Assembly: GCA_947487835.1 (NCBI GenBank)
Contig: CANKXX010000003.1
Coordinates: 186,001-250,000, forward strand
DNA from: an uncultured Microbacteriaceae bacterium
Lineage (GTDB): Bacteria; Actinomycetota; Actinomycetes; Actinomycetales; Microbacteriaceae
Length of the DNA stretch: 64,000 bases
Direction: 5' to 3'
The notes below the pieces were generated by a model. That model did not search any database. It was given only the letters and a program-made list of their open reading frames with translations, and had not been told where the DNA came from. Of the stretch, positions 52,088 through 60,259 are shown piece by piece (positions within the stretch are counted from its first letter, which is position 1; each line of letters begins with the position of its first letter). The translations under genes were made by a program, and so were the position numbers.

Positions 52088-52731
52088 CAGACGGCCCCGA
52101 GGTCGACGGACTGGTCGAGCAGGCCCTCGGTCGGGTCCTGGTAGCCGGTCTCCACGAAGCGGTCCCCCCGGTACTCGAAGGTCGTGATGCTGGAGAGGGT
52201 GCAGCGGCGCTTGCGCGGGTCGTGCGCCAGCTGCTGACGCGTGAGCTTGCGGTGCACCGTCCAGATGGGCAGCTGGTGACTCACGAGGACGACGTCGCCG
52301 TCGGGCACGGAGCCGTGCGCGTCGGTCATCGCGGCGAGCATCCGGGCTGCGATCGACTCGTACGGCTCGCCCCAGCTCGGGCGGAGCGGATTGACGACCC
52401 AGCCCCACGTGCTGGGGTTGCGCAGCACCTGGGCGCCGAAGTTGAAGGTGCGCCCCTCGAACTTGTTGAAGGGCTCGATGACGCGCTCGTCGACGTCCAC
52501 GGGCAGGTCGAAGCGCTCGCCCCACGGGGCCGCGGACTCCTGCGCCCGCTGCAGCGGCGACGAGATGATGCGGCGCACCGGCGCGTTCTGCTCCTGCAGC
52601 GCGCGGGCGGCGGAATCGGCCATCCGGTGCCCGAGCGGGCTGAGCCCGAAGCCGGGCATGGTGCCGTAGAGCACCCGCTCCGGGTTGTGCACCTCGCCGT
52701 GCCGGACGAGGTGGATCTTCTGCGCGACCAC
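52087..52731 (-). CDS. Histidine phosphatase family protein (phosphoglycerate mutase-like)
   Basis: A 214-residue enzyme with the catalytic motif LVRHGE (8-13, phospho-His), the second His in DGDVVLVSHQLPIWT near 160-174 and ISSPLQRAQESA. Members dephosphorylate small sugar or nucleotide phosphates; the substrate is not clear. GTG 52731 starts it (VVAQKIHLVRHGE), since the longer frame overlaps aspS. It heads the resA-ccdA-resB-ccsB operon and is divergent from aspS. Confidence 0.88.
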   Translation of the reverse strand: MVAQKIHLVRHGEVHNPERVLYGTMPGFGLSPLGHRMADSAARALQEQNAPVRRIISSPLQRAQESAAPWGERFDLPVDVDERVIEPFNKFEGRTFNFGAQVLRNPSTWGWVVNPLRPSWGEPYESIAARMLAAMTDAHGSVPDGDVVLVSHQLPIWTVHRKLTRQQLAHDPRKRRCTLSSITTFEYRGDRFVETGYQDPTEGLLDQSVDLGAV

Positions 52732-52804
52732 GGCCTCAAGTGTACGGATCGATGCCTGGCAGTCCGCTTGCGGCCCCTGGGCGGGCCGGGCCGGACGCGA
52801 CCGG

Positions 52805-52810
52805 TAAACT
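52805..52810 (+). promoter_or_regulatory. Leaderless-type -10 box of aspS
   Basis: TAAACT lies eight bases upstream of the GTG start at 52819, fitting a TANNNT -10 box with transcription starting at the start codon. Confidence 0.5.
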
Positions 52811-52818
52811 CGACTCCC

Positions 52819-54150
52819 GTGACCGAACGCACCCTCATCAAGAACCTGGCCGCCCTGGACGAGGGGCCCGTCTCGGTCTCCGGCTGGGTCGACACCGTGC
52901 GCGACCAGAAGAAGGTGCAGTTCGTGGTCCTCCGGGACGAGTCCGGCGCAGTGCAGCTGGTGAACCCGCGCTCCGCCGCCCCGGCCGGGGGCGAGGAGGC
53001 GGGCGAGACCGTCGACTCGATCATTTCCGGCCTGTCGGCCGGCACCTTCCTCACCGCGACGGGTCAGCTGAAGAAGGACGAGCGCGTGAAGCTCGGCGGC
53101 GTCGAGATCAAGCTCGAGTCGCTCGACATCGCGACCGTCGCCATCGCCGAGACGCCTATCGCCGCGGACAGCGGCATCGACAAGCGCATGGACTGGCGCT
53201 TCCTCGACCTGCGCGTGCCCCGCAACAACCTCATCTTCCGCGTGCAGACCACCTTCGAGCACGCGCTGCGCACCTACTGGGTCGAGAACGACTTCGTCGA
53301 GCTGCACACCCCCAAGTTCATGGCGACCCCGTCGGAGTCGCGCGCCGAGCTGTTCCACGTCGACTACTTCGACGGCGACGCCTACCTCGCGCAGAGCCCG
53401 CAGTTCTTCAAGCAGATGGCGCAGTCTGCCGGCTTCGGCAAGATGTTCGAGATCGGCCCGGCCTTCCGCGCCGACCCGTCCTTCACCTCCCGGCACGCGA
53501 CCGAGTTCACCTCGGTCGACACGGAGATCAGCTGGATCGACAGCCACGAGGACGTCATGGCGCTGCAGGAGCAGCTGATGGTCGCCGGCCTGTCCGCGGT
53601 CAAGGAGAAGCACGGCGACGAGATCCAGTCGCTGTTCGGCGTCGAGGTCGTCGTGCCGAGCACGCCGTTCCCCCGCATCCCGCTCGAGGAGGCCAAGCGC
53701 ATCGTCGCCGAGCGCGGCCACGTGATCGACCGCGCGGACGACGACATGGACCCCGAGGGCGAGCGGCAGATCGCCGCCCACGTGCAGGAGACCTACGGGC
53801 ACGAGTTCGTGTTCCTCACGGAGTACCCCGCGAGCATCCGGCCGTTCTACCACATGCGTAAGGACGACGACCCGACGCTCACGAAGAGCTACGACCTCGT
53901 CTGGCGCGGCCTGGAGATCACCACCGGCGCTCAGCGCGAGCACCGCATCGACGTGCTCGAGCAGCAGGTGCGCGAGAAGGGCATGGAGGTCGAGGAGCTC
54001 TCCGACTACCTCGACTTCTTCCGCTACGGCGTGCCGCCGCACGGCGGGTTCGGCATGGGTCTCGCCCGCGTGATCATGCTGATGCTGCACCAGCCCAACC
54101 TGCGCGAGGTCACCTACCTCTTCCGCGGGCCCAACCGCCTCACCCCGTAG
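52819..54150 (+). CDS. aspS: Aspartate-tRNA(Asp/Asn) ligase, archaeal-type
   Basis: A 443-residue class II synthetase. The N-terminal anticodon-binding OB fold (VSVSGWVDTVRDQKKVQFVVLRD) leads into motifs 1-3, with motif 2 FEIGPAFRADPSFTSRHATEFTSVD and motif 3 GFGMGLARVIMLML. The ending LREVTYLFRGPNRLTP and the lack of the ~140-residue GAD insertion (typical bacterial AspRS is about 590 residues) place it with the archaeal/AspRS2 type, which is often nondiscriminating. A transamidation route to Asn-tRNA is therefore possible but not shown. The GTG at 52819 is taken as start. Confidence 0.93.
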   Translation: MTERTLIKNLAALDEGPVSVSGWVDTVRDQKKVQFVVLRDESGAVQLVNPRSAAPAGGEEAGETVDSIISGLSAGTFLTATGQLKKDERVKLGGVEIKLESLDIATVAIAETPIAADSGIDKRMDWRFLDLRVPRNNLIFRVQTTFEHALRTYWVENDFVELHTPKFMATPSESRAELFHVDYFDGDAYLAQSPQFFKQMAQSAGFGKMFEIGPAFRADPSFTSRHATEFTSVDTEISWIDSHEDVMALQEQLMVAGLSAVKEKHGDEIQSLFGVEVVVPSTPFPRIPLEEAKRIVAERGHVIDRADDDMDPEGERQIAAHVQETYGHEFVFLTEYPASIRPFYHMRKDDDPTLTKSYDLVWRGLEITTGAQREHRIDVLEQQVREKGMEVEELSDYLDFFRYGVPPHGGFGMGLARVIMLMLHQPNLREVTYLFRGPNRLTP

Positions 54151-54156
54151 CCCCGC

Positions 54157-54240
54157 GTTCCGAATTCAGGCTCTCCTGCGACACGCCGCATCTGGGCGCT
54201 CCCAGATGCGGCGTGTCGCATCTGAACCTGAATTGCGAAC
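54157..54240. repeat. Family 1 palindromic element, copy B (84 bp)
   Basis: GTTCCGAATTCAGG .. CCTGAATTGCGAAC with near-perfect inner arms TGCGACACGCCGCATCTGGG and its complement. It lies between the convergent aspS and Dabb genes, seven bases after the aspS stop, and could double as a terminator. Confidence 0.93.
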
Positions 54241-54274
54241 AGGGCCCTGGGACGGAACTGGTCGGGAACGGGCG

Positions 54275-54577
54275 TCAGACCAGGTAGTCGATGCTCACCC
54301 GGGACGCCACCAGGCTCCGGACGAAGGCCGCGACCTTCTCGTGCTCCGGATGCACGATGTACGCCTCCAGCGCCGCCTCGTCGGCGTAGTCGGCCACGAG
54401 CACGACGTCGTGGGCGAACTCCGACTCCTTGACGTTCGAGCCGACCTCGAGCCGGAGGATCTCCGGGATCAGCGCGGGCAGGGTCTCGAGCGCGTCGGCG
54501 ATGGCGCGGCGCTGCTGCCGATTGAGCTCGGGATCCGTCTCGGCGAGCTTCCAGGACACGATGTGGCGAAGGGTCAT
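54275..54577 (-). CDS. Dabb (stress-response A/B barrel) domain protein
   Basis: A 100-residue protein of the Dabb family: MTLRHIVSWKL at the start, GSNVKESEFAHDVVLVADYAD in the middle and AYIVHPEHEKVAAFV near the end, with the conserved His pair. It forms an alpha+beta barrel dimer; the function in bacteria is uncertain. ATG 54577 is used rather than ATG 54586 because the family begins directly before RHIV. Confidence 0.87.
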   Translation of the reverse strand: MTLRHIVSWKLAETDPELNRQQRRAIADALETLPALIPEILRLEVGSNVKESEFAHDVVLVADYADEAALEAYIVHPEHEKVAAFVRSLVASRVSIDYLV

Positions 54578-54603
54578 GCGACCCACGCTATCGGCGGAGG
54601 CGC

Positions 54604-54873
54604 CTACCCGAGCGCCAGGAGGGCGGCGCGCAGCCGGGCGGGATCGATGCGCCAGTAGTTGTGCACGCGGTCGTTGATGAGGACCACCGGGATCTCCTCG
54701 ACGAACCGCTCGTGCAGGGCGGCGTCGTCGAGGATCGACCTCTCCTCCACCTCGATGCGCGGGGCGCCGGGCTGGTCGGCCAGCTCCCCCACGACGGATC
54801 CGACCACGCCGCGGGCGTCGTCGCAGAGATGGCAGCCGGGCTTGCCGACCAGGGTGATGCGTGCCGTCGTCAC
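54604..54873 (-). CDS. Glutaredoxin-like protein
   Basis: An 89-residue thioredoxin-fold protein with the redox motif KPGCHLCDDAR (Cys14, Cys17) and the cis-Pro segment EEIPVVLINDRVHNYWRID, typical of the short glutaredoxin-like DUF836 family. It starts at the GTG at 54873. It is 26 bp upstream of the Dabb gene on the same strand and divergent from the HAD hydrolase. Confidence 0.87.
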   Translation of the reverse strand: MTTARITLVGKPGCHLCDDARGVVGSVVGELADQPGAPRIEVEERSILDDAALHERFVEEIPVVLINDRVHNYWRIDPARLRAALLALG

Positions 54874-54909
54874 TCCCCCAGCCTAGGCGGGCATAGAGTT
54901 GTGCGGGTC

Positions 54910-55695
54910 ATGCCCGAGCAGAGTAGCCCGCAGCCGATCGTCGCCTTCTTCGACGTCGACAACACCATTCTCCGTGGCGCGAGCCTGTACCACCTCGGCC
55001 GCGGGGCCTTCCGGATCGGCATGATCACATTCCGTGACGTCGTGGTCGCCGCCTGGCGTCAGGCCCAGTTCCTCCGCCGCGGCGAGAACCTGCGGCACCT
55101 GCACAGCATCCGGGCGCGGGCCCTGCAGATCGTGGCCGGTCGCACGACCCGCGAGGTGCGTCAGCTCAGCGTCGACATCTTCGACCGCGACATCAGCAAG
55201 CGGCTGTGGCCGGAGACGGTCGCGCTGACCCGGGAGCACCTCGGCCTGGGGCACGAGGTGTGGCTCATCACGGCGACGGCGCAGGAGGTGGCCGAGGTCA
55301 TCGCGACCCGGCTCGGCCTCACCGGCGCCCTCGGCACGGTGCTCGAGTCGGTGGACGGGGTCTACACCGGCGCCCTCTGCGGCGACTTCCTGCACGGCGA
55401 GGGCAAGGCCGCGGCCGCCCTCGTGCACGCGGCGGAGGTCGGCGCGCGCCTCGAGGACTGCTGGGCCTACTCGGACTCCCGCAACGACATCCCGCTGCTC
55501 GAGCTCGTCGGTCATCCCGTGGTGGTGAACCCGGACGTCATCCTCCGCCGGCACGCGACCGTCCGCGGCTGGCACATCATGGAGATGAAGCGGTCCAGCA
55601 TCCGGGCCGCGCAGCGCGCGGTGCGCGACGAGGCGCGGGCCGCCCGAGGCGAAACCAAGAAGCGTCGGGTTCCCCTGAGGGAGCCCGACGCTTGA
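54910..55695 (+). CDS. HAD-IB family hydrolase (SerB-like phosphatase)
   Basis: A 261-residue HAD phosphatase. The nucleophile motif is FFDVDNTI (13-20), motif II VWLITATAQEV (Thr near 120) and motif IV CWAYSDSRNDIPLLELVG near 183-200, in the arrangement of HAD-IB (PSP/SerB) enzymes. Relatives include mycobacterial SerB1 in the same neighbourhood. The start is ATG 54910, with a TAGAGT box nine bases upstream. The last codons and TGA stop form part of a strong hairpin shared with the convergent bS22 gene. Confidence 0.9.
   Translation: MPEQSSPQPIVAFFDVDNTILRGASLYHLGRGAFRIGMITFRDVVVAAWRQAQFLRRGENLRHLHSIRARALQIVAGRTTREVRQLSVDIFDRDISKRLWPETVALTREHLGLGHEVWLITATAQEVAEVIATRLGLTGALGTVLESVDGVYTGALCGDFLHGEGKAAAALVHAAEVGARLEDCWAYSDSRNDIPLLELVGHPVVVNPDVILRRHATVRGWHIMEMKRSSIRAAQRAVRDEARAARGETKKRRVPLREPDA
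55660..55693. terminator. Hairpin terminator overlapping the HAD stop codon
   Basis: AAGCGTCGGG and CCCGACGCTT (55660-55669 and 55684-55693), extended by TTCCC/GGGAG, form a long perfect stem. The right arm ends on the first base of the HAD TGA stop. On the minus strand the stem is followed by CTTGGTTTCG, so it probably ends bS22 transcription from the other side. Confidence 0.75.
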
Positions 55696-55716
55696 TGGCT
55701 GAGAACTAGGCGCTGC

Positions 55717-55815
55717 CTACTTCTTGTTGCGACGCTGGTGGCGCGTCTTGCGAAGCAGCTTGCGGTGCTTCTTCTTCGCCATGCGCTTGCGACGCTTCTT
55801 GATTACTGAACCCAT
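55717..55815 (-). CDS. Mini ribosomal protein bS22 (AURKAIP1/COX24 domain)
   Basis: A 32-residue, extremely basic protein: [17 protein letters not shown] at the start, then [15 protein letters not shown] at the end. It matches the AURKAIP1/COX24-domain peptide recognised as ribosomal protein bS22 in actinobacteria, which sits on the small subunit near the decoding centre. ATG 55815 has TGAGG five bases upstream. The gene is too short for routine gene calling. The neighbour BldC-like gene is the same as in mycobacteria. Confidence 0.92.
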   Translation of the reverse strand: MGSVIKKRRKRMAKKKHRKLLRKTRHQRRNKK

Positions 55816-55899
55816 AGGGACCTCACTGATTCTGACGGGACACCGGGTCCTATCAGAACCGCGGAAAAATGCCTCGGAGCAGTCTAGCGCGTGTTTCGG

Positions 55900-56124
55900 T
55901 CAGCCCGCGTCCGCGACGGACCCGGGGGCCTCTGTGGCCTCCGTCGTGGTGGGGCTCGCCGCCGCACGAACAGCGGACTCGGGAACCCGGAAGGAGCGGC
56001 CGAAGCGGATGGCCGGAAGCTCGCCCGAGTGGACGAGGCGGTACACGGTCATCTTCGACACCCGCATCACGTCGGCGACCTCGGCAACGGTGAGGAAGCG
56101 GACGTCCGCGAGATCGCTAGGCAT
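55900..56124 (-). CDS. BldC/MerR-like helix-turn-helix protein
   Basis: A 74-residue DNA-binding protein. RFLTVAEVADVMRVSKMTVYRLVHSGELPAIRFGRSFRVPESAV is a winged helix-turn-helix of the excisionase/BldC type (quoted here in part: DVMRVSKMTVYRLVHSG is the recognition region). Such proteins bind direct repeats upstream of developmental genes. ATG 56124 follows AAAGGGG; the extension to 56151 is not needed. It is 84 bp upstream of bS22 on the same strand. Confidence 0.88.
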   Translation of the reverse strand: MPSDLADVRFLTVAEVADVMRVSKMTVYRLVHSGELPAIRFGRSFRVPESAVRAAASPTTTEATEAPGSVADAG

Positions 56125-56331
56125 GGTGGCCCCTTTTGGTAAACCCGGCATCCCGCCGGCGAGACAAACTCCTGTGACGGATGTTACCGGAGTGCTCGAT
56201 CGTAACCATAGGTGCTGGCCGGATGCTGTGTCCAGGCACCCACGACGGCCTGAGGGAGGTGCGGGAAGGCGCCAATACGACCCTGCAGCGGCTGCGCCGG
56301 ACGCACGGGCCGGAACGGGGCCGGAAGGCGG

Positions 56332-56754
56332 TCAGGCCCGGCGGAGCCGGAACGCGAGGTCGGCTGACAGCCGGCCGAGGGCGGTCGCCAGGCGGGCGCC
56401 CGGGACCGGTGCCGCGGACTGGAAGCCGGAGGGCGCAGAGGGGTCGGCCGCCTCGAGCTCCGCGGGCTCGTCCTCCGCGGGAAGGAAGGGCGCCACCCAG
56501 GCGCCCACGCCCGCGAGGCCGTCGGGCTCGATCCGGTAGTAGCGGTGCTGCCCCTTCTCCCGCACGGTCACCAGCCCCGCCTCGCGCAGCACCTTCAGGT
56601 GCTTCGAGACGGTCGGCTGGCTCAGCGCGAGCTCGGCCACGAGCTCCGAGACGCTCGCGTCGCCGGACGCGATGGGCTCGCTGCGGCGCCGCAGGAGGAT
56701 GCCGAGCAGCTCCCGCCGCGTGGGGTCGGCCACGACCGCGAAGATGTCTGCCAT
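56332..56754 (-). CDS. ArsR family transcriptional regulator
   Basis: A 140-residue winged-helix regulator: FAVVADPTRRELLGILLRRR (5-24), recognition helix LSQPTVSKHLKVLREAGLV (44-62) and wing EKGQHRYYRIEP. The ArsR metal-site Cys motif (ELCVCDL) is missing, so it is a non-metal member of the SdpR-like branch. The Pro/Ala-rich C-terminal tail is unremarkable. It is divergent from trkH and may control it. Confidence 0.9.
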   Translation of the reverse strand: MADIFAVVADPTRRELLGILLRRRSEPIASGDASVSELVAELALSQPTVSKHLKVLREAGLVTVREKGQHRYYRIEPDGLAGVGAWVAPFLPAEDEPAELEAADPSAPSGFQSAAPVPGARLATALGRLSADLAFRLRRA

Positions 56755-56846
56755 CCCTTCAGGCTAGCGAGTGCCGCGTCGACCCGGGGTAGCATCGGTT
56801 CGCATCTGACACGGCGGCACGTGCTACGTGCGGCCGAGGCGAAGGA

Positions 56847-58280
56847 ATGAGGGTCATGCGCACGAGGGGCGGACATCGGCGCTCCCCGATCGCCCGGCTG
56901 CGGGACCTGATCGACTACTTCGCCCACTCCACGCCCGCCCGCTTCGCGATCGCGGTGTTCCTGGGCCTCGTGCTCGCGCTCACCGGCATCCTCCTGCTGC
57001 CGGGAATGACCACGAGCGGCGAGATGCCGCGCCTGCATGACGCGCTGTTCACGGCGGTGTCCGCCATCTGCGTCACGGGCCTCGTCACCGTGGACATGGC
57101 CGACTTCTGGACGCCGCTCGGCCACGCCTTCATCGCCCTCGGCGTGCAGGTGGGCGGCATCGGCGTGCTGACCCTCGCCTCGATCATGGGGCTCATCGTG
57201 TCGCGCCGACTCGGGCTGCGGGCGCGGCTCATGGCGGCAAGCGACGCGAACCCGCTCCGCATCCACAGCGGCCCCGTCGCCGAGAGCCAGGCGGTGAAGC
57301 TCGGCGAGATGGGCACGCTGCTGCTCACCGTGGCCATGAGCGCCATCGTGATCGAGCTGGCCATCGCCGTCCTGCTGCTGCCCACCGTGCTCGCCCATGG
57401 CGTGCCCTTCTTCCAGGCCCTGCTCGACTCCTTCTACTGGTCGCTCATGGCGTTCACGAACACCGGCTTCATCCTGAGCGACACCGGGATAGAGCCCTAC
57501 GCGGCCGACTACTGGTTCCTCAGCTGGATAATGGTCGGCGTCTTCCTCGGCAGCATCGGCTTCCCGGTGATCTACGCGCTGCTGCGCAACCATCGACGGC
57601 CGAGGCAGTGGTCCGTGCACGTGAAGCTCACGCTCGTGACCACGGCGCTGCTGATCGTGCTGGGAATGGGGGCGTATCTCCTGCTCGAGTGGAACAACCG
57701 GGAGACGTTCGGCGCGCTGCGCCCGGAGGACCGCGTGTTCCAGGCGCTCTTCTTCTCGGTGATGACCCGCTCCGGCGGCTTCTCCACGATCGACGTGCCC
57801 GCGATGAACAACGCGAGCCTGCTGGTGAGCGACATGCTCATGTTCATCGGCGGCGGTTCGGCGTCGACGGCCGGCGGCATCAAGGTGACAACGCTCGCGG
57901 TCCTGTTCCTGGCCGCGTTCGCCGAGGCCCGCGGCAACCAGTCGATGGAGGCGTTCGAGCGCCGCATCCCGGGTGACGTCCTGCGCCTCGCCGTGAGCGT
58001 CGTGCTCCTCGGTGCGACGACCGTCGCCGTGTCGTGCATCATCCTGCTGCAGATCTCGGGGTCCTCGCTCGACCACGTGCTGTTCGACGTGATCTCGGCG
58101 TTCGCGACCTCCGGGCTGAGCACCGGACTGACCGAGTCACTGCCACCGTCGGGCGTTTATGTGCTGAGCGCCACCATGTTCATCGGGCGCATCGGCACCG
58201 TGACGCTGGCCGTCGCCCTCGCCGCCAGCACGCGGCGCCAGCTGTTCAAGCGCGCAGAGGAGCGTCCCATCGTTGGATAA
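56847..58280 (+). CDS. TrkH/KtrB family potassium uptake channel subunit
   Basis: A 477-residue membrane protein with four M1-P-M2 repeats. The selectivity-filter segments are visible as VTGL (ICVTGLVTVD), NTGF (AFTNTGFILS), SGGF (TRSGGFSTID) and TSGL (FATSGLSTGL). It is the ion-conducting part of a Trk/Ktr system and works with the RCK protein encoded 42 bp downstream. ATG 56847 has GAAGGAATGAGGG around it. The length fits KtrB. Confidence 0.94.
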   Translation: MRVMRTRGGHRRSPIARLRDLIDYFAHSTPARFAIAVFLGLVLALTGILLLPGMTTSGEMPRLHDALFTAVSAICVTGLVTVDMADFWTPLGHAFIALGVQVGGIGVLTLASIMGLIVSRRLGLRARLMAASDANPLRIHSGPVAESQAVKLGEMGTLLLTVAMSAIVIELAIAVLLLPTVLAHGVPFFQALLDSFYWSLMAFTNTGFILSDTGIEPYAADYWFLSWIMVGVFLGSIGFPVIYALLRNHRRPRQWSVHVKLTLVTTALLIVLGMGAYLLLEWNNRETFGALRPEDRVFQALFFSVMTRSGGFSTIDVPAMNNASLLVSDMLMFIGGGSASTAGGIKVTTLAVLFLAAFAEARGNQSMEAFERRIPGDVLRLAVSVVLLGATTVAVSCIILLQISGSSLDHVLFDVISAFATSGLSTGLTESLPPSGVYVLSATMFIGRIGTVTLAVALAASTRRQLFKRAEERPIVG

Positions 58281-58322
58281 TGGCGACGGATCACCCTCCC
58301 GGGGTCCGGGAAGGGTACGAGT

Positions 58323-58991
58323 GTGATTGACCGCATTCCCCACAACGCGCCGGTGCTCGTCATCGGGCTCGGTCGCTTCGGCGCCGCCACCGCGGGCCAG
58401 CTGGCCCGCCTCGACCGCGAGGTGCTCGCCATCGACGCGAGCGAGGGTCTCGTGCAGAAGTGGTCCGAGCGGATCACCCACGCCGTGCAGGCGGATGCCC
58501 GCAGCATCGAGGCGCTGCAGCAGCTCGGCGCGCAGGAGTTCTCGATCGCCGTTGTGGCGGTCGGCTCGTCGATCGAGGCGAGCGTGCTCATCACCGCGAA
58601 CCTCGTCGACCTGAACATCCCGCAGATCTGGGCGAAGGCCATCTCGCAGTCGCACGGCAAGATCCTGGAGCGCATCGGCGCGAACCACGTGATCTACCCC
58701 GAGGCGGAGGCCGGTGAGCGCGTGGCCCACCTGGTGTCCGGGCGCATGCTCGACTTCATCGAGTTCGACGATGACTTCGTTCTCGCCAAGATGTACCCGC
58801 CGAAGCCGATCCGGGGCCAGACGCTCGCGGAGTCCCGCGTGCGGGTGAAGCATCACGTCACCGTCGTCGGCGTGAAGTCGCCCGGCAAGCCGTTCACCTA
58901 CGCGACGGCCGACACCCTGGTGTCCAACCACGATCTCATCATCGTCTCGGGCGCCACGGCGGACATCGAGCGCTTCGCCGCCCTCAACTGA
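58323..58991 (+). CDS. TrkA/KtrA family RCK regulatory subunit
   Basis: A 222-residue cytoplasmic protein with an RCK_N Rossmann domain (VLVIGLGRFGAATAGQLARL, 11-30; Asp in VLAIDAS) and a C-terminal RCK_C domain. It binds NAD(H)/ATP and gates the TrkH/KtrB channel. The GTG at 58323 follows the trkH stop by 42 bp, so the pair is an operon. Length is typical for KtrA. Confidence 0.93.
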   Translation: MIDRIPHNAPVLVIGLGRFGAATAGQLARLDREVLAIDASEGLVQKWSERITHAVQADARSIEALQQLGAQEFSIAVVAVGSSIEASVLITANLVDLNIPQIWAKAISQSHGKILERIGANHVIYPEAEAGERVAHLVSGRMLDFIEFDDDFVLAKMYPPKPIRGQTLAESRVRVKHHVTVVGVKSPGKPFTYATADTLVSNHDLIIVSGATADIERFAALN

Positions 58992-59072
58992 CCCGGCCCG
59001 CGTTACTGCGGCATGCGGTCGCGCGGTGCGGTGCGGAGCGGAGCGGTTCCGGCGCGTTCCTGGCGCAGACAT

Positions 59073-59156
59073 GTTCCACATTCAGGCTCAGCTGCGACAC
59101 GCCGCGTTTCGGGGCCTCCACATGCGGCGTGTCGCAACTGGGCCTGAATCGTGAAC
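59073..59156. repeat. Family 1 palindromic element, copy C (left of second DUF559 gene)
   Basis: GTTCCACATTCAGG .. CCTGAATCGTGAAC with inner arms GCGACACGCCG and CGGCGTGTCGC. The 295-bp gap from 58991 otherwise holds GC-rich sequence with no gene. Confidence 0.93.
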
Positions 59157-59286
59157 CGGATGGGGTGCGTCGAGGGCTTCGAAGGCGTGCGGCGGCCGGT
59201 CCCTCACAGCGCACTCGAACGGCTCCGCTCCACCCATCCTCAGCGCTCCCCCGTCAGGAGGTCCTCTCCCGGCGCATGCTCAGCGG

Positions 59287-60180
59287 ATGCACCGGGTGGC
59301 GGCGGCACTGAGCACCATGGGCGGCGTCGCCGCGCGACCGGACCTGCTGGCGCGAGGATTCAGCGGACGCCAGCTCGGCCACGCCGTGAGCACCGGAGCC
59401 GTCGTCCGTCCACGACAGGGCTGGTACGCCCTCCCCTCGACGCCCGAGCCGGTCATGCGCGCCGTCCGGGTGGGCGGCAGGCTGTGCTGCGTCTCGGCGG
59501 CCGCCCACCTCGGACTCTGGGTGCCGCTCGCGACGTCACTGCACGTCTCGGTACCCCAGAACGCGGCGCGACTCCGCACGCCGGACGACCCCACCACGCG
59601 ACTCAACCCGTCCTCGACGGCCTGTGACGTCGTCCTGCACTGGCAGTCCGCCTGGGACGGGCGGGCGGTCAACCGGGCAATAGTCCCGCTTCGGGAGTGC
59701 CTGGCGCAGGTCCTCGTCTGCCAGTCGGCGGAGGCCGCGCTCTGCGTGCTCGACTCCGCCCTCTTCCAGCGGCGCGTCACGCAGCGGGAGATCGCGGACC
59801 TCGCTCCGCGTCTGCCGAGGCGCTGTGCACCGGTGATCGCGCAGGCCACTTCCCTGGCCGAAAGCGGCATCGAGACGCTGACGCGCGTGCGCCTACGTCG
59901 GGTGGGCATCATCCCTCGGCTGCAGGTGCCGATCCGCGGCGTCGGACGCGTCGACATGCTCATCGGCACGGGGCTGATCGTCGAGCTCGACGGCAGCGAG
60001 CATCACGCGGGCCCCGAAGCGTTCGAAGCCGATCGGCGACGGGACGCGTCGCTGCACGCCCTGGGCTACCGGGTGCTGCGCTTCTCCTACCGGCAGGTCA
60101 CGCAGGACTGGGAGACGGTGGAGACGACGATCCTGCGCCTTGTCGCGCGCGGCGCCCACCTCGCGCGTCCTCTCGGCTGA
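59287..60180 (+). CDS. AbiEi-like + DUF559 protein, flanked by palindromes
   Basis: A 297-residue protein. The N-terminal ~50 residues (GGVAARPDLLARGFSGRQLG, then TGAVVRPRQGWYALP) match the AbiEi_4 antitoxin-type winged helix. The C-terminal ~110 residues match DUF559: ESGIETLTRVRL, GRVDMLIGTGLIVELDGSEH (Asp223, Glu233, Asp235), RRRDASLHALGYRVLRFSYRQV. The nuclease-like residues appear intact. No AbiEii toxin gene follows. Copies of the 84-bp palindrome lie on both sides (59073 and 60260). Function unknown; a restriction, repair or mobile-element role is possible. Confidence 0.82.
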   Translation: MHRVAAALSTMGGVAARPDLLARGFSGRQLGHAVSTGAVVRPRQGWYALPSTPEPVMRAVRVGGRLCCVSAAAHLGLWVPLATSLHVSVPQNAARLRTPDDPTTRLNPSSTACDVVLHWQSAWDGRAVNRAIVPLRECLAQVLVCQSAEAALCVLDSALFQRRVTQREIADLAPRLPRRCAPVIAQATSLAESGIETLTRVRLRRVGIIPRLQVPIRGVGRVDMLIGTGLIVELDGSEHHAGPEAFEADRRRDASLHALGYRVLRFSYRQVTQDWETVETTILRLVARGAHLARPLG

Positions 60181-60259
60181 ACGTGCGCCGGCGACGCTGA
60201 CCGTTCCCCAGCGCTTGGCCCCACATGCCTCCTCGCGGACTGTGTCGCGTCCCGTCGCT

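Noticed and set aside
56125-56331. A gene in the gap between the HTH regulator and ArsR genes
   Set aside because: Only short shadow frames exist, with no ribosome site or recognisable protein.
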